From contig CM027378.1 in the NCBI GenBank assembly GCA_015680905.1, forward strand, positions 81,559,501 to 81,623,500: a stretch of 64,000 nt of DNA, written 5' to 3'. A program made the translations under genes and the position numbers. Shown here piece by piece: positions 11,209-23,745 of this stretch. The stretch is from Coptis chinensis. Its lineage: Eukaryota; Streptophyta; Magnoliopsida; Ranunculales; Ranunculaceae. Below the pieces are notes generated by a model. The model did not search any database. It worked only from the letters and a program-made list of their open reading frames with translations, and was not told the origin of the DNA. Each line of letters opens with the position of its first letter. Position 1 is the stretch's first letter.

Positions 11209-11721
11209 CTAATCCAACATCGTGTTATATGCCCTCATATTTTCTCTGTAATTTTTAGACATTAAACCACCTTCAGAATCTAGTAGTTGGTTTAGGAATG
11301 TAGGTGCATCAGCCAAAAGAGGAAGTTGAATTTTTCCATGGAGGCAACATATTCCAAACTTTGGTTTCTTGGTCTCCTTTGTTTTACCAACCCTTTCTTC
11401 ATACCAAAGTATTGCTCCACAAAATGAACATAGAGACTTTGGCTCTCCAAAATTCCAGGCTTCTTGATAATTTTCTGTGTTAAACACAAACATATAAATT
11501 TGTTTAGGAATTTTTATCATAATACAAAAATAAAATATATTGAAAGTCTTACTTTTATGTTCGATTTCATTTGATATATCTTCTTCATCACCATCTGCTT
11601 CACTACTCCTCATTTGTGAATAATAATCTTCGTCTAATGATATATACTCATTAAACTTAGCAACAACGAATTTTTTCCTCTTCTTCAGGTCATCTCTTTT
11701 TTGCTTAGAATTTTTTTTCAT
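11209..11721 (-). pseudogene. Helitron helicase-like protein, N-terminal fragment
   Basis: The 170-codon frame contains LCSFCGAILWYEERV, CCLHGKIQLPLL and ENMRAYNTML in that order. This is the conserved N-terminal zinc-like region of plant Helitron Rep/helicase proteins (CxxC, W-Y-E-E-R, C-x-x-G-x-v-x-L-P, R-x-YN). Full proteins exceed 1000 residues. Here the HUH endonuclease and PIF1-like helicase domains that should follow to the left are missing. An unspliced, AT-rich stretch inside the frame (about 11480-11550) is probably an intron. The fragment cannot encode an active transposase. Confidence 0.72.
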
Positions 11722-11772
11722 TAATTCATTTATTTCCTAATTTTGCATACACCCAACACTAAGAGGCCTTAG

Positions 11773-11792
11773 TTTTTTTTTTTTTTTTTTTA
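11773..11792. repeat. Poly(T) tract
   Basis: A run of about 19-20 T follows AGGCCTTAG. It is simple sequence. Confidence 0.7.
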
Positions 11793-12943
11793 ACTCATTC
11801 GATTAGATCGATTAAGTTTACACACTGCTTTTCTTAAAACTGGATAAGTTCCTGCAAAATCAATCAATTAGTGTTTTCTTGCCGCAATATTTGTGCTAGT
11901 GTATAACATAACTCAACAAAGAGGAGAGGGTATATGAACTGATATCAGGTGGACTCATTTTCATGGCAGATTAGATTTAGAACAATAACCATCAGGAATC
12001 ACTTAAGCAGGGTAGAGAGAATGAAGTTAAATCAATAAACTCTTTTGACCTTTTACTTGCTATCCTGTAACTCATTAGGTTATCCTTTGAAGTATTAACA
12101 TTAGTGTTGGCCATAGTTAGAATTTATGTTTCGTTAGATTTGAAAAATAGAGATTTCATGACCATGTTCAGTAGATAAAAAAATGGCTGTTAAATCACAA
12201 AATCCAATGGTTAGACCAGCTAGCACATGCATGTATGCATCCAAAAATGTGTATGCATGTTTCTATTTTTATACACAGAGATAGTACATATGCATGTGCA
12301 AAAATGTCAATAGAATGAGTTGGTTTGGGCTGGTCGCAAATAATGCTAGAATCGTCATGAGGTATTGGGTACTATCACAACATCACAACCACAGAGAAAA
12401 ATCCAGATCAAAAAGTGGAGGTGTCGAGTCAAATAGAAAAGTAAGTAAACATAGAGAAGGTTAAGGCTGAAAATAGCATATACCGCATAAAAAGGCGAAG
12501 ATGTGGTATACCGTATACCATAATAATTATTATAAAATCATTTCATTTCCAATTCAGTTGATTTTTGTTTCCTAGGTTTGAGAGTGAGTTTGATATAAGA
12601 AATCGAGTTTTCGGTTTAGTAGGTTTTAGGAATTTTGTTTTATTAGGATTGGTACGAAGGCTGGAAGGGTTTTTTTAGAGGGTCCCTCTAGTGGGATAAC
12701 AATTACTACTAAACATATGAGTACTTGTATTTGTTCTCTTACCACTTCAAATTTTGTATAGATACTGTATATGGACTTATTGACAATATTTATTTTCTTT
12801 CCGTCTCCAACCTCTCCACATGCTATCAGTAAGTCATATCTAACGACTATTCCCCAAAATAATATAGGTAGTTAGAGAAAAATTCAGTTAGAGCAAAATC
12901 ATTGGGAAAAAGATCAACGTAAGAACTAAGATAATTTAGTAAG
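11793..12943. other. Intergenic, degenerate sequence left of the CACTA element
   Basis: I see no gene here. A stretch at about 12577-12650 (TTTAGTAGGTTTTAGGAATT and following) is repeated in diverged form near 25505-25570, so part of this region is an older dispersed repeat. Confidence 0.4.
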
Positions 12944-13464
12944 ATGCACAACAACAAAACATAGCAACGATAGCTTCCAAAGAAAGCTATGAAAGATCTA
13001 TAATAGCGTTGTGGTGCAAGCTATTGAAGCTCCTGCTATCTTTGTTGCCAAGTCAAACATAGCATCCCTGACAAGCTATGGCTGCTGAACCACTTATAGC
13101 CTAAAGTGCAAGCCATTAATAAGATGACTCCATCTCCACGCTTATCAATCAGACTTGTTATTTGTTTTTTTTGTCCCGCAGTGGCTTCGAATTACCCCTT
13201 CACTACAAATATTGGAATTCAATTATTTGCAAAGATAACTTAAACTCAAATTCTAATTGTATTAATCACTAAAACCATAATATATGGTTATACACTCATA
13301 TGTATATATCCTACAATCATAACAACAACAATAACAACAACAAAAAAATTTGACTTTCAAATGCTTTTCGGTGCTTGAAAAACAATGTTTAACAAGATTC
13401 GCAACTATGTTCCTTGACACAATACTTCACTTTTCCACGAACCTCCACAGTGGTCAACTTAAAA

Positions 13465-13640
13465 TTTCAGCAAGCAACAAGTTCCATAGAGGTCAGCCTA
13501 CAGTTCAAGCAAGTCACAAATCACCGAAGTGGGTCAACCTAAAACGTCATCAAGCAACAAGCTCCACAGAGGTCAACCTATAGTTCTAGCACATATCACC
13601 ACAATTGGTCAACCTGCATTCCAAACAAGAAACAGAGCTC
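13465..13640. repeat. Short tandem repeat inside the CACTA element
   Basis: A unit containing CAAGCAACAAG...CA(C/T)AGAGGTCA(A/G)CCTA occurs near 13470 and 13551, with partial copies on either side (GGTCAACCT near 13451, 13534 and 13606). The period is about 80 bp. It sits near the left subterminal zone. Confidence 0.5.
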
Positions 13641-14589
13641 TTAAGCAAATACCCATTGCACTAATTGAAAGTCCTCTTGGTTATATGCTTCATATTCTTA
13701 AACCATATAAATTCAAGCTCAAACCATTATCTACACTAATTTAATGACGATCAAAATTATCTACACTTTGTTTTGGCCGTGATGGCGTGATCGTGATACA
13801 CAAGGGCAATTTAGTGAGTTCCCAAATCCCATACTCTGCTCGAAAGGTTAAATACGTGAAGGGTTAGTAAGATAGACGGCATCAAACATATCTCAACAAC
13901 CACCCCCCACATTCAGCTAGTTGAGTAACATTTAGAACTGCCATTCAATTCAGTTGTTCATGCGCTTCAGAGTTGATAGTCAGCATCATGAGCAAAATTT
14001 GAGGATCACCAACTGATATAAGGGATCTTTCACCACTGATGTCCTTGATTTGGGTGCGAATCTAAAGTTCTTACTTAATATCCAATCTCAATAGTTTGAG
14101 TACTAACCTTATTCAGATATAGCATTAGATATAGCAAAATGAATGCAAAATAAATCAATCATGTTATTAACAGAAAAAGACAAGCAGTTTCAGCCTTTTA
14201 GGCCTCCAAATCCATCTGTGCGTGGACTTTATCATTGAAATTTAAAACCCTAGTTCTGATTCTTTCCAACCCCAAGACATTCAATGTTCCTTAAAGAATA
14301 AAAATGTAGCCATCAATTATTTGATGATTCACTAAAGAAGGCTAAGAGAATCCATAGGTCCAATGGCTTGTGACCAGGCCATGAAAATAGAATTTTCGTC
14401 GGACAAAATAACCACAAAACCCAACTGAAAGCAAACAAAAACATTGTTGTTTAGAACTACAACCTATAGAACTACAACCTATAGCGCACAAAGTCTCGGA
14501 TGACCAAAATAATTTCGGGTGAGAAGAGCCGGTTCAGTGATGATGATCGCCATCGTCATTGTCATGTCCAAAAAAAAAAAAGCATACCC

Positions 14590-17500
14590 ATTTTAATAAT
14601 ATGATCATCGGGCCATGCTATCGATCTTGTCACAGCCTGCTCCATCATTCGTAATCCATTGGATGGTTTCCAAACTTTTGCACTAGGTTCAAGCGCATTA
14701 GTTACCCAAACCTTGCAAGCACTCGCCCAAGTTTGACATCACCTGCAGATTGCATTCGATCATCTGTTAGCCATGTTCCTTCAAGAACTATATCCTCTTT
14801 ATCCATCCCGAACAACTTGCACTCAATACCTTCAAAAGATGGCTATCATAAAACAAGAGCAAGAAAAAAAAAATACAATTATACACAAAAAGTTCAGTAT
14901 AAGTAGACAATCAAACTAGTTTCAAATATAAATCAAACTTAACTACATCGGTGAAGGTTGTATACACGGGGTGGAGATTTATTAGCATGGACAAATGATG
15001 AAATGCCCCTGCTTTTAATTGTAAATCAGTAATAATGTGACAAATATCTAAAACCGAAAACATAACTGGAACCAAACTACTTTTACACACTTGCTTGACT
15101 TTGCATAAGCTGAGTCATTACTTGTTGCATGTTTTTCATTTGTTTTGCATTTCCCTCTTTTCAATTATATGGTGTTGCATGTCCCCGCTCAAAGTTTCCA
15201 TGCTAGCAACCTTCTCGTTTAAAACAGAAACTACTTCTTGCAGTTGGGCCACTGTTTTGTTGTTTTGAGTAATAAGTCCTAACATCGATGGACATACACC
15301 AAACCCATATCCTCTCACTCGCCACGACGTTTCGTGTCCAAACAAATTGAGAAATAGCATCGCCTTGGAGATAAGGAAGATGACTCGCTTGGGTTTCTCT
15401 AAATTCTTGTATCTTTTCCTGAACATCCATATTTGGCTTACCATCAATAACTAAATAAATGAAACAATAGAAAAATTCAAGTATATTTACACGGTATTAT
15501 TTTACCACTTTCGCAGCAACTGCATCATTGGCGGGTTCACCATTCTTCTTAGTATGTGCTTTCTCCCACACATCAACTCTCGATACAGAGGATGGGTTGG
15601 AACTCTCTTCTTTCTACATATAATTTTAAATAAGTTAAACAGTGAACTAGACATGTTAAGCTAACTATTCTCTTAGAAATGACATAATCATAATTGAATG
15701 ATCTTACCATTTCAGCCTCCAATCTAGCATATCCCTTTCGACTACATGTGTGTGGAAGATTCTGTTTTGCTCTCATCTTCTTGAACTTCATACTTATCAC
15801 CTAGGGAAAAAAACAGTACTCCCTCTTAAGTTTTAAAATCTTATGAACAAAACTATTAAGAACAATAAACTATACATACTTGAAATTCTTTGGAGAGCCT
15901 TTTTCTCACAAAACTTTTCCACCATTCGAGCTTAATATTCTTAGGCCTTTTTTCCATTCTTTCCTCTTCATTTGCACATGATGCTATTATCCTTGAGAAT
16001 CTGGACTTTGACGATCTCCACAAGTAGCCCAACTCTCTCATGGTAATATGTCTTGCACTTTCAGGAACGACAAACTTTTGCTACAAAACAAAATAAAAAA
16101 AAGTACAGTAAATTTTAAGCACTGATAATAACCATGTAACATTAAACAAAATTTAGCAATATTGCATTAAACAATACCTTTGTTACTGTCCACAATGAAT
16201 CTTTCGTTTCATTTGAAACTTTCTTCCAATTGTCAATATTTATATCAACCATCAGCCATACTTGAGCTCCCAAGAAAGACACAAGCTTCTTAGACTCTTC
16301 ATGTATAGGTTGACCCCTTTCGTTGTATGTGACTTTCAACCGTTTGCTTTTTTCAGTTGGTATGACATTGCATACAGCAGGCCCCCTTTTAGTTGAATTC
16401 TTTGTTAATCCTTTTGTAGATGGGTTCAGCCCGCTTTCGAAAGAGTCACCTTGGTGAGTCTCATCATTTAATCGATGATTAGAAATTCTTTCAATTGGTC
16501 TAATATTCTGGTCTGCATCAAAACAGTATGAAAAACTTAACATGAAATCAATAGTGAGGACAAATCGATATAAGGATGCATGTATACCTGAAATAAAGAC
16601 ATCATTGCGAGGATTCAACCGTTTGCTTTTTTCAGTTGGTATGACATTGCATACAATAAGCCCCCTTTTGGTTGGATTCTTTGTTAATCTTTTTATATAT
16701 GGGTTCAGCCCGCTTTTGAAAGAGTCACCTTGGTGAGTCTCATCATTTAATCGATGATTAGAAATTCTTTCAGTTGGTCTAATATTCTGGTCTGCATCAA
16801 AGCAGTATGAAAAACTTAACATGAAATCAACAGTGAGGACAAATCGATATAAGGATGCATGTATACCTGAAGTAAGGACATCATTGCGAGGATTTGAAAT
16901 GTGTACACCACCGTCTGAATGTCCAAACAGTGTAGCAAGAATTGCATCTCTCTCTTTCTTAACTCTTTTACTTGCACTCTTTGAACTCTATAAAATATAA
17001 GTCAGACTTAGATCACCAAATATGTTCTTCCTAATTCAGGTTTACATTAAAAATGCTTACCTCTGCTTCTGCCTCATTGGGTTGTGACAATATACTATGA
17101 GAACCAAGACATGCTACTCCTTTCTGCAATAGAAAAAAAAAAACACAAACAACACATTGAATTAACCTCATCTTCAAAAGCAATTTCAGTAAATTAGATT
17201 TAACAAGTACGGAACATAACCTTACCTTTTCAAGCTTTCTCTTCATGTCTGCAAGTATTTCATGATTTTCCCCATTATCAACACCCTTACCTCGTTGTTT
17301 CATCTTCATGTACATCTCCTCCCCTTTATCAGCAAGAATTTGCTTAAAATCAGCTCTCCTTCAAAAAGACACACACAATATAATGTAATTAATTAATTCC
17401 ATCTTCAAAAACAAAACTATATATCACATTGACAAGTACCCTCACATAAACTTACCTTCTCACGCTTTTTGCCCCTGCTTGACAGTGGTTCAGGGTCTCT

Positions 17501-17593
17501 ATCATCAATATTCTTACCTTTCTTCATTTTCTTCTTGTTCTCTTCCTCCTCATTGCCATGAGCCTCATTGCGATACAACCGAGATTTACCCAT
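14590..17593 (-). pseudogene. CACTA second gene (Transposase_24-like)
   Basis: This is the second gene of the CACTA element, downstream of TNP2 on the same strand. An ATG at 17591-17593 opens a K/E-rich first exon that ends at a GTAAG donor near 17457. Later exons carry QVWLMVDINIDNWKKVS, RELGYLWRSSKSRF, LEWWKSFVRKRLSKEFQ, MKFKKMRAKQNLPHTCSRKGYARLEAEM, TQASHLPYLQGDAI and RVRGYGFGVCPS followed by a coiled-coil-like segment. This is the plant Transposase_24 (Ptta/En/Spm) layout. A last block at about 14640-14840 contains CKLFGMDKEDIVLEGTW. A frame change near 15345 separates TQASHLPYLQGDAI from RVRGYGFG, and another lies near 14720. An exon near 16336-16893 is tandemly duplicated. The gene is therefore degenerate. 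Confidence 0.72.
16336..16893 (-). repeat. 279-bp tandem duplication within the CACTA second gene
   Basis: Two adjacent copies (about 16336-16614 and 16615-16893) are nearly identical. Each holds an exon (DADQNIRP.ERISNHRLNDE, THQGDSF.SGLNP, CNVIPTEKSKRL) plus its flanking intron acceptor. Together they read as one open frame of 226 codons. A few substitutions separate the copies, so the duplication arose after insertion or within this subfamily. Confidence 0.85.
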
Positions 17594-17833
17594 GACGTCT
17601 AATATGTGACCAGGGCAGAGAAGTCATTATATAAAGTTCAATCAACAACCTTTACTATATATAATACATACACAAAGTGACACAAAGTTCATCAAACAAA
17701 ATATAAATTCATCAAACATACTTGTCAATAATACAAAATAGCATATAAGAAATTCCAACAAAAAGTTGAGACATAATATTCTATTACATTTCTGAACAAA
17801 ACTAAATCGACCACCAATTACATGCATATACTA

Positions 17834-20800
17834 TTATACCCATACGCCTTCACAATCCTTTCTCACATAAGTCTCATCATCATCATTATTGACATTCCAG
17901 TTACAGATAGAAACATCTTGTGCTTGTGGGAAAATGTCAACAATGTTCTCATGCATCACCAACTCAATGAAACCTTTCGGCGGAACCTTCAATAGGACAT
18001 ACCAGGCAAATAAATCACTTTCCCTAGAGTAAAAGACTTTGTTAGCTTGTGATGCTAGTATGAAAGGCTCTTTCTGTTGGCTTTGTCCTTGGTGAAGGTT
18101 AACCAAGGTGAACCCATCGTCAACTTTAACACCACTGGTAACATTTGCCCAATAACAATTAAACACAGGAATTCGAAAAGTATGATAATCAAGCAAAATA
18201 ATGTCTTTTATATAACCATAATACGGAACCGTCTCAAAAACTTGGTTTGTATCCTTTGAACTAGATCGGCACAATGTTTTCGAATTGATGCAAATGCCGC
18301 TATCTTGAGTAGATTTCTCTCCCTCTTTGGTATGGAAGCGTTGTCCCTTGATGATATAACACGAGCATGACATTGCTTGATTGCGAGGACCATAAGCAAG
18401 CCACTTCAATAAGTTGGATATCTTGGTTTTCTTCTCTTCATCTGTGACCTTTTGCCTCAGCCAACTAGAAAAACTTGCTACATGTCTTGCCCACAACAAG
18501 CTTTCATTCTTTGAGAGACGTGGCTCTAAATGCTTAAGTTCATCTAAGTGCAATCTGGTCAATTAAAAAACAATCATGCACGTGTTTGATGTTAAAAATT
18601 AAATAATAGAAAAGATTTAGTTATACATACTTTACATATGGTTCCACTACAACCATGTTAAATAGCACATAACGATGTGCACTCTCAAGCATCTCGTATG
18701 TTAATGAAACTGGTCTCTCCTTAGAAGTAGGGCGTCCTTTAAGTATCGTTTCATTATACTCTTCATGTCGAGATTCTCTTACATCCATTCCATCTACTTT
18801 CTTCATATGCTCATGATAAGAGCCCAAAACTGTAGTTTTAACCCCTTAACCATCATACTTTTAGACCAATTATGTGAGTAATAATTAAGAGTTAATACTA
18901 ATTACGTGTTTTTATGCATTTCAGGCTTCAAAGTCTATTATGTGCAGAAATGTGCCACTTTAGTGAGATAAAGGAGCAAAGGTCGGTTGCTAAGGAGTTC
19001 TGTGAATAAAGGCCAAGATTCAAGGAGACAAAGCCTTTGTAAAGCCCGGTCAAAAGCTGAAAAGTCAACACGGGCAGAAACAGCACACAAAGTCTGCAGA
19101 ACTTCCGAAGGCCGTATCTTTGGATTCAGACCTCGAAATTGGGAGTATCTTATGTCAAAATGACCGGCTCGGAAAGAGCTTTCCAATGGTCCAAGCCTTG
19201 ACCCAATCAGAGGAGCAGAAGTGGACGAAACATCTATCGAAGCCAACCGCAGCTGAAGAGCCCATTTTGGACTAAAGAAATTGGGTTTTGGGCCCGATTT
19301 TCCGGCCCAAAACATGGCTCCAAGCCCATGCACGATTTTTGGATCTGAAAGTATAAAAACAAAAGCTTACCTCTTTGTTAGAGATAGTTAGGTTAGGAAG
19401 CTAATGTTAATGGAATTTAGGGTTAGAAAAAGATAGATCTAGATCTAGTCTTTTTACATTCATTCAATTAGTTAGTTTAGAATCATATTTAGTTTTTAGA
19501 ATAAAGTATTAGTTCTTCATTTCAATTTAGATTATTGTTTAAATTCTTATTTAGATTTAGTTGTCATAAATTCATAATTAGTTATTCACAATCTAAATTC
19601 TAAATTAGTTTTAATTTCAGTTTAATTTAATTATGTCTTATTGTTATTATTGTTCTTGTGTTGGGAATGGTAGTATAGAAATTTCACATCAAATCATTAT
19701 TCTCACCATTGTTCCTTTTGGGTTTGATTAGTTGAATTCGATTTAAGTCTAGAGAGTTAAGAGTGGACGAATCCTTACTCATTATATTGCATGATTATGT
19801 TTTGAGAGTAAGAAGAATTGATTTAAACGTAAGAATAGTAGGATTACGTATTAGTGTTGTTAACATTAATATTAGGATTTTACTATTTTTACGGTTATCA
19901 GCTCACTACAAAACCTCATAGCTTCATCTGCAACATAATTTTCTGCTATGCAACCTTCAGGACGTGCGGGATTCCTAACGTAACCTTTAAGCATCTTCAT
20001 GTATCTAAAGAAATATGTAAGATGTAACTTATAATGTTAATTTTTTTATTATTTTGACAAAATTGATCTGAGTAAAGGCAAGTAATTACCTCTCAAATGC
20101 AAACATCCAACGAAGATGAACTGGCCCACCCACTCGTGCTTCCCGTGCTAAGTGAATAGTCAAGTGCACCATTATATCAAAGAAGGAAGGAGGAAAGAAC
20201 CTTTCTAACATGCACAAAGTTTCAACAACTTCATCCTCAAGGGCTTCCATCTCTTTTCTATGTATGACTCTTTGACATAACTTGTTGAAAAAAGCACAAA
20301 ATCGAAATATTGCATCTCTTGGACCTCTTGGAAGAAGCCCTCTCAAAGATATAGGCAACAATTGTTGCATTAGAACATGGCAATCATGAGACTTGAGACC
20401 AATTATCTTGCCTTCCACCATCTTAACGCATCTTTTTCCAATGTTTGAGCTATAACCATCCGACAACTTTAAGTCCGTCAATCTCTTTAACATGATATTT
20501 TTGTCCTTCTTTGATAAAGTATGAGGTGCAGTAAGAAGAAAGGTTCTTTTACCATTATCTTTTGGATGCAATGCACACCTAATTCCCATTACTTGTAAAT
20601 CTTGGCGAGAATGAAGTCCATCTTTAGATTTTTCTTTCACATTCAATAATGTCTCGACAATGCTTTCACACACGTTTTTTTCCATATGCATCACATCCAA
20701 GTTGTGTAACAAAACTAGATGCTGAAAAACAGAATGAAGAACTATTTTATCACACTGCAAAATGAAAATCTATTACAAACTTAGGAAAAAAAAACATATG

Positions 20801-22071
20801 GACTATATACAAATCGAAGATAGTTATTACCTCATAATATGGCAAGTCGAAGAAAATTGATCTCTTCTTCCACATGTGCCCACACTTCTTCTTTATTTTC
20901 ATTCCTATCCTGACTTTCCCAAAATCATTTTGAATGTTCTCAACCTCTGCAAAAACTTTAGTGCAAGCCAATATACTTGGCTTTTCTCCAAGTTCTTTCT
21001 TCCCGTTAAACCAACTCTTTTTCTGCCGATAAGGATGCTTACTGGGAAGAAATTTCCTACTGCCCATGTATGCAAACCTTTTACTAAAAGGCAACCAGCA
21101 TGAGTAGGTTTCATTGGCACACACATGACATGCTTTTTTCCCCTTAACTGTACATCCAGCTAAATTTCCAAGAGCTGGAAAATCACTTATAGTCCACATC
21201 AAAACTGCCTTCAAACTAAAAAAGCTTTTGGTGAATGCATCATAAACTTGAACCCCTTTATTCCACAACTCAAGCAAGTCATCTATAAGTGGTTGTAAGT
21301 ACACGTCTATTTCATCCCTCGGATGCTTATCCCCTGGTATTAATAATGCCAACATCATGTATTCCTTTTTCATGCATAACCACGGTGGTAAGTTGTATAT
21401 CACTAGCATTACTGGCCAAATACTATACTTAGAACTTAGACCACAGTAAGGATTCATTCCATCAGCAGCCAAAGCAAGTCTAAGATTTTGGGGATCATTT
21501 GAGAAAGAAGGCCAGTTTTTATTGATTTTGTCCCACACAAAGGAATCCACCGGATGACGCATGTAGCCATCTTTACTTTTATTATTAAAATGCCACCTCA
21601 AAAGTTCAGCCTTCTGAACCGACCCAAACATCCTCTTAAACCTTGGAATTATAGGAAAGTACCTCAACACCTTTTTCGGAACTTTCTTATAAACCTTATC
21701 AGTCCTATCATCTACTTTCCATCGAGAAGAATCACATTTTGGACATGTATTTGCAAGCTCTAGATCACCCCTAAAAAGAACACAATCATTCACACAAGCA
21801 TGGATTTTCCTCTCCTCTAAATCAAACTCATTTAGTAACCTTTTCACCGAATATAGAGAATCTGGTAGTGTATTGTCATATCCATCTCTTTAATTATTAG
21901 GTGACCCCATACAGTTTCACAACTCTGACGCCTTAGGTTCTTACACTGTTTGCAAGGGAATAAGATATTATCTAGGTCTTCTCCAGTTTTCAAAGCATTC
22001 CCCCTAGCGAACAATATAAACTCTTGAACCCCAGCTTTATACTCATTGGTGTTTCTACAAGTAACAAACAA
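17834..22071 (-). pseudogene. CACTA TNP2 transposase with DUF4218 and DUF4216 regions
   Basis: This is the transposase gene of the CACTA element. From the 5' end on the minus strand: a truncated Transpos_assoc-like segment (22071-21844, EYKAGVQEFILFA), then the TNP2 core (21847-20750), which includes CVNDCVLFRGD, CPKCDSSRW, ALAADGMNPY and CHVCANETYSCW. The next exon (20760-20086) has LLHNLDVMHMEKNVCESI and a DUF4218 region (SLRGLLPRGPRDAIFRFC ... HLRWMFAFER). It continues with YMKMLKGYVRNPARPEGC (about 20008-19906), is broken by a solo LTR, resumes at HMKKVDGMDVRESRHEE and ends in a DUF4216-like region (18562-17834). Removing the LTR and one target repeat restores the frame exactly. About 100 residues normally found between Transpos_assoc and TNP2 are missing. 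It is not functional as it stands. Confidence 0.88.
18814..19900 (+). mobile_element. Solo LTR (1087 bp) inserted in TNP2
   Basis: It starts TGATAAGAGCC and ends GGTTATCA, with perfect 5-bp direct repeats GCTCA (18809-18813 and 19901-19905). A TATA-like box (GTATAAAAAC near 19349) supports plus orientation. No retroelement coding domains are present. Its internal order (CTCGAAATTGGGAGTATC, then a CGGCTCGGAAAGAGC segment) resembles gypsy LTRs. The target site is a TNP2 codon pair, and excising the insertion in silico joins FCSE to HMKKVDG in frame. The 131-codon open frame on its minus strand is not a gene. Confidence 0.88.
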
Positions 22072-22953
22072 GAATCAACAACCTAACTACTTAAGAAGTG
22101 AGAAGGTACTGACGCAAGGTGTTGTTTTACCTGTCATATGACATCCACTCCTTGTCCATCTTCTCACATCACACACTCTCTCTCTCTATTCAATTTTCAA
22201 AGTCAAACAAACAAAAATTCAAAGTTCAAACAACTAACAATTCTACCAATGTCAATGAATCCATGCAATACTAAGCATATAATTAAACTGTTTCAAACAT
22301 GCTCTCACTACTCTTGTTTGAACTAGCAATATTAGTATCAAAATAACAAAATGAAATCAATAACCAAATGAAATCAATAATGAAATGAAATAAATATGAA
22401 ATATGTATATTACCTACACAGCAGAAAATCAATCAACACAAACAACTCGAAATCTCCTCGAATTTAATGAAGAAACAGATTGATCTGCCTCGAAATTCAA
22501 TTTGATCTACATAAAAATGTAAGAAATTAGTAATGATCAAATCTGAAATCCCTAATTTTCACTCGCCTCGTTTTCGCTTGGCTTCTGAGAAATGAGTTTT
22601 CTCTTTCCTGTTTTTTTGAGACAAAATAGAAATGGGTTTTCTCGATTTTATGTGAGGAGTAAAGAGTGAAAAAGAGGAAAAAGAAAATAGCGACACTTGC
22701 TTTTATGGGTTTTCTCGATTTTCTAGTCTCAAGAGTTTGGAAACCCGGGGAGTGATTTGTGCTTGTGATTTCATTTTTTGGTTTCACTTGCGGCACACTA
22801 TTTTTTTTATTTGGAAAGAATTGAAATAGCGGGAAGGTTACGTGAGCTACTGTTTTAATTGAGAGCAGGTTAGGTTCGCTACTATTGCTGGTTGAAATAG
22901 CGTGCCCATGAGGCCTGTGGTCGCTATTGCTGCTACTTTTTGTTGTAGTGATG

Positions 22954-23705
22954 TTAGGAACAGTCACCATCTGTCTCTTCTAGTGTCTATGTCAGTGTCT
23001 ATGTCAGCCAACGCAAATGTTCACTTTCAGTTTAAATTTCATTCCCCTTAGGCAAGTCAGCTTGGAGAATTCAACTTAAACTCAGTCAATAAGGTTTGAA
23101 CAATAAGTCATAGTCATTTATATTGTAATGAAACTGAGCCAATAAGAATAAAAATATAGCTTCACTCCAAAACTTGGGGAAGAAGAAATCTCTTCCTCAA
23201 TTCAATAATATCCACACCAGTAGCTTTTATCTACAAATGATGAGTAGTGTGCTTAACTGCTTCAGCCCAGTCTACTTTTTGTCTTCCTCGATCTCATTCT
23301 CTTAGAACCCTCATGTGCACATCCCTTAAAACTTGGATTCCTTTTATAAGAATCAATCCAGAGATAAGAAAATTGATCAAACGAAATCCAATTAATAAAA
23401 AATAAATAAACTAATAATGGCCTCCCAAAAAATACCTAATCATATAGCAAGTCCTTCAAACAAACAAATATATTGACATTAAGAAAGTTGAAACAGTGGG
23501 GTTTCTTCACTCCTCCAACGGTTGGTAGCGGTGCTGTTAATGTTGATTTTTTCAGTTTTGTTGTTAACGGAGAAGTTTTGGTTTGAATTCTATGTGCACC
23601 AGTTTAATTATTTTTGCCAATCATTATTGATTGTGCGTTTTAACTATCAGCTATCAGTACCGTTAAGCATACTCTTCAAAGGGGACTTGTGATCAGCATA
23701 TGTCA

Positions 23706-23745
<40 letters not shown>

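Larger units (their letters stand above)
8987..11721 (-). mobile_element. Helitron remnant with part of its Rep/helicase gene
   Basis: The 3' end on the minus strand is CTAG at 8987-8990, preceded by a perfect 7-bp hairpin with an AAT loop (8999-9015, CCCGTTC/GAACGGG). A coding piece of the Helitron protein lies at 11209-11721 on the same strand. The 5' TC end is not identified with confidence and may lie to the right of 11721. A solo LTR (9559-11010) sits inside. The catalytic Rep HUH and helicase domains are absent, so this is an internally deleted, immobile copy. Confidence 0.6.
12947..22950 (-). mobile_element. CACTA (En/Spm) DNA transposon, about 10 kb
   Basis: The right end read inward is CACTACAACAAAAAGTAGC. 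The left end is CACAACAACAAAACATAGC, and 23 of the first 28 positions match. Both ends are followed by clustered AATAGC/TAGCTAT-type subterminal motifs (12960-13100 and 22680-22940). The 3-bp direct repeats ATG (12944-12946 and 22951-22953) match CACTA target duplications. Inside, on the minus strand, are a TNP2 transposase gene and a downstream Transposase_24-type gene, the usual two-gene layout. The left terminal pentamer is CACAA instead of CACTA. Both genes are damaged, so the copy is probably inactive. Confidence 0.9.

Noticed and set aside
18621..18827. Apparent start codon MGSYHEH for a TNP2 segment
   Set aside because: The first residues come from the LTR end; the true TNP2 reading continues from the exon on the other side of the insertion.
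18938..19333. 131-codon minus-strand frame
   Set aside because: It is inside the LTR inserted in TNP2 and reads against the LTR's TATA orientation.
19911..19930. CACTACAAAA as an internal CACTA terminus
   Set aside because: Read on the minus strand it is ordinary TNP2 coding sequence (AMRFCSE); it has no subterminal repeats beside it.
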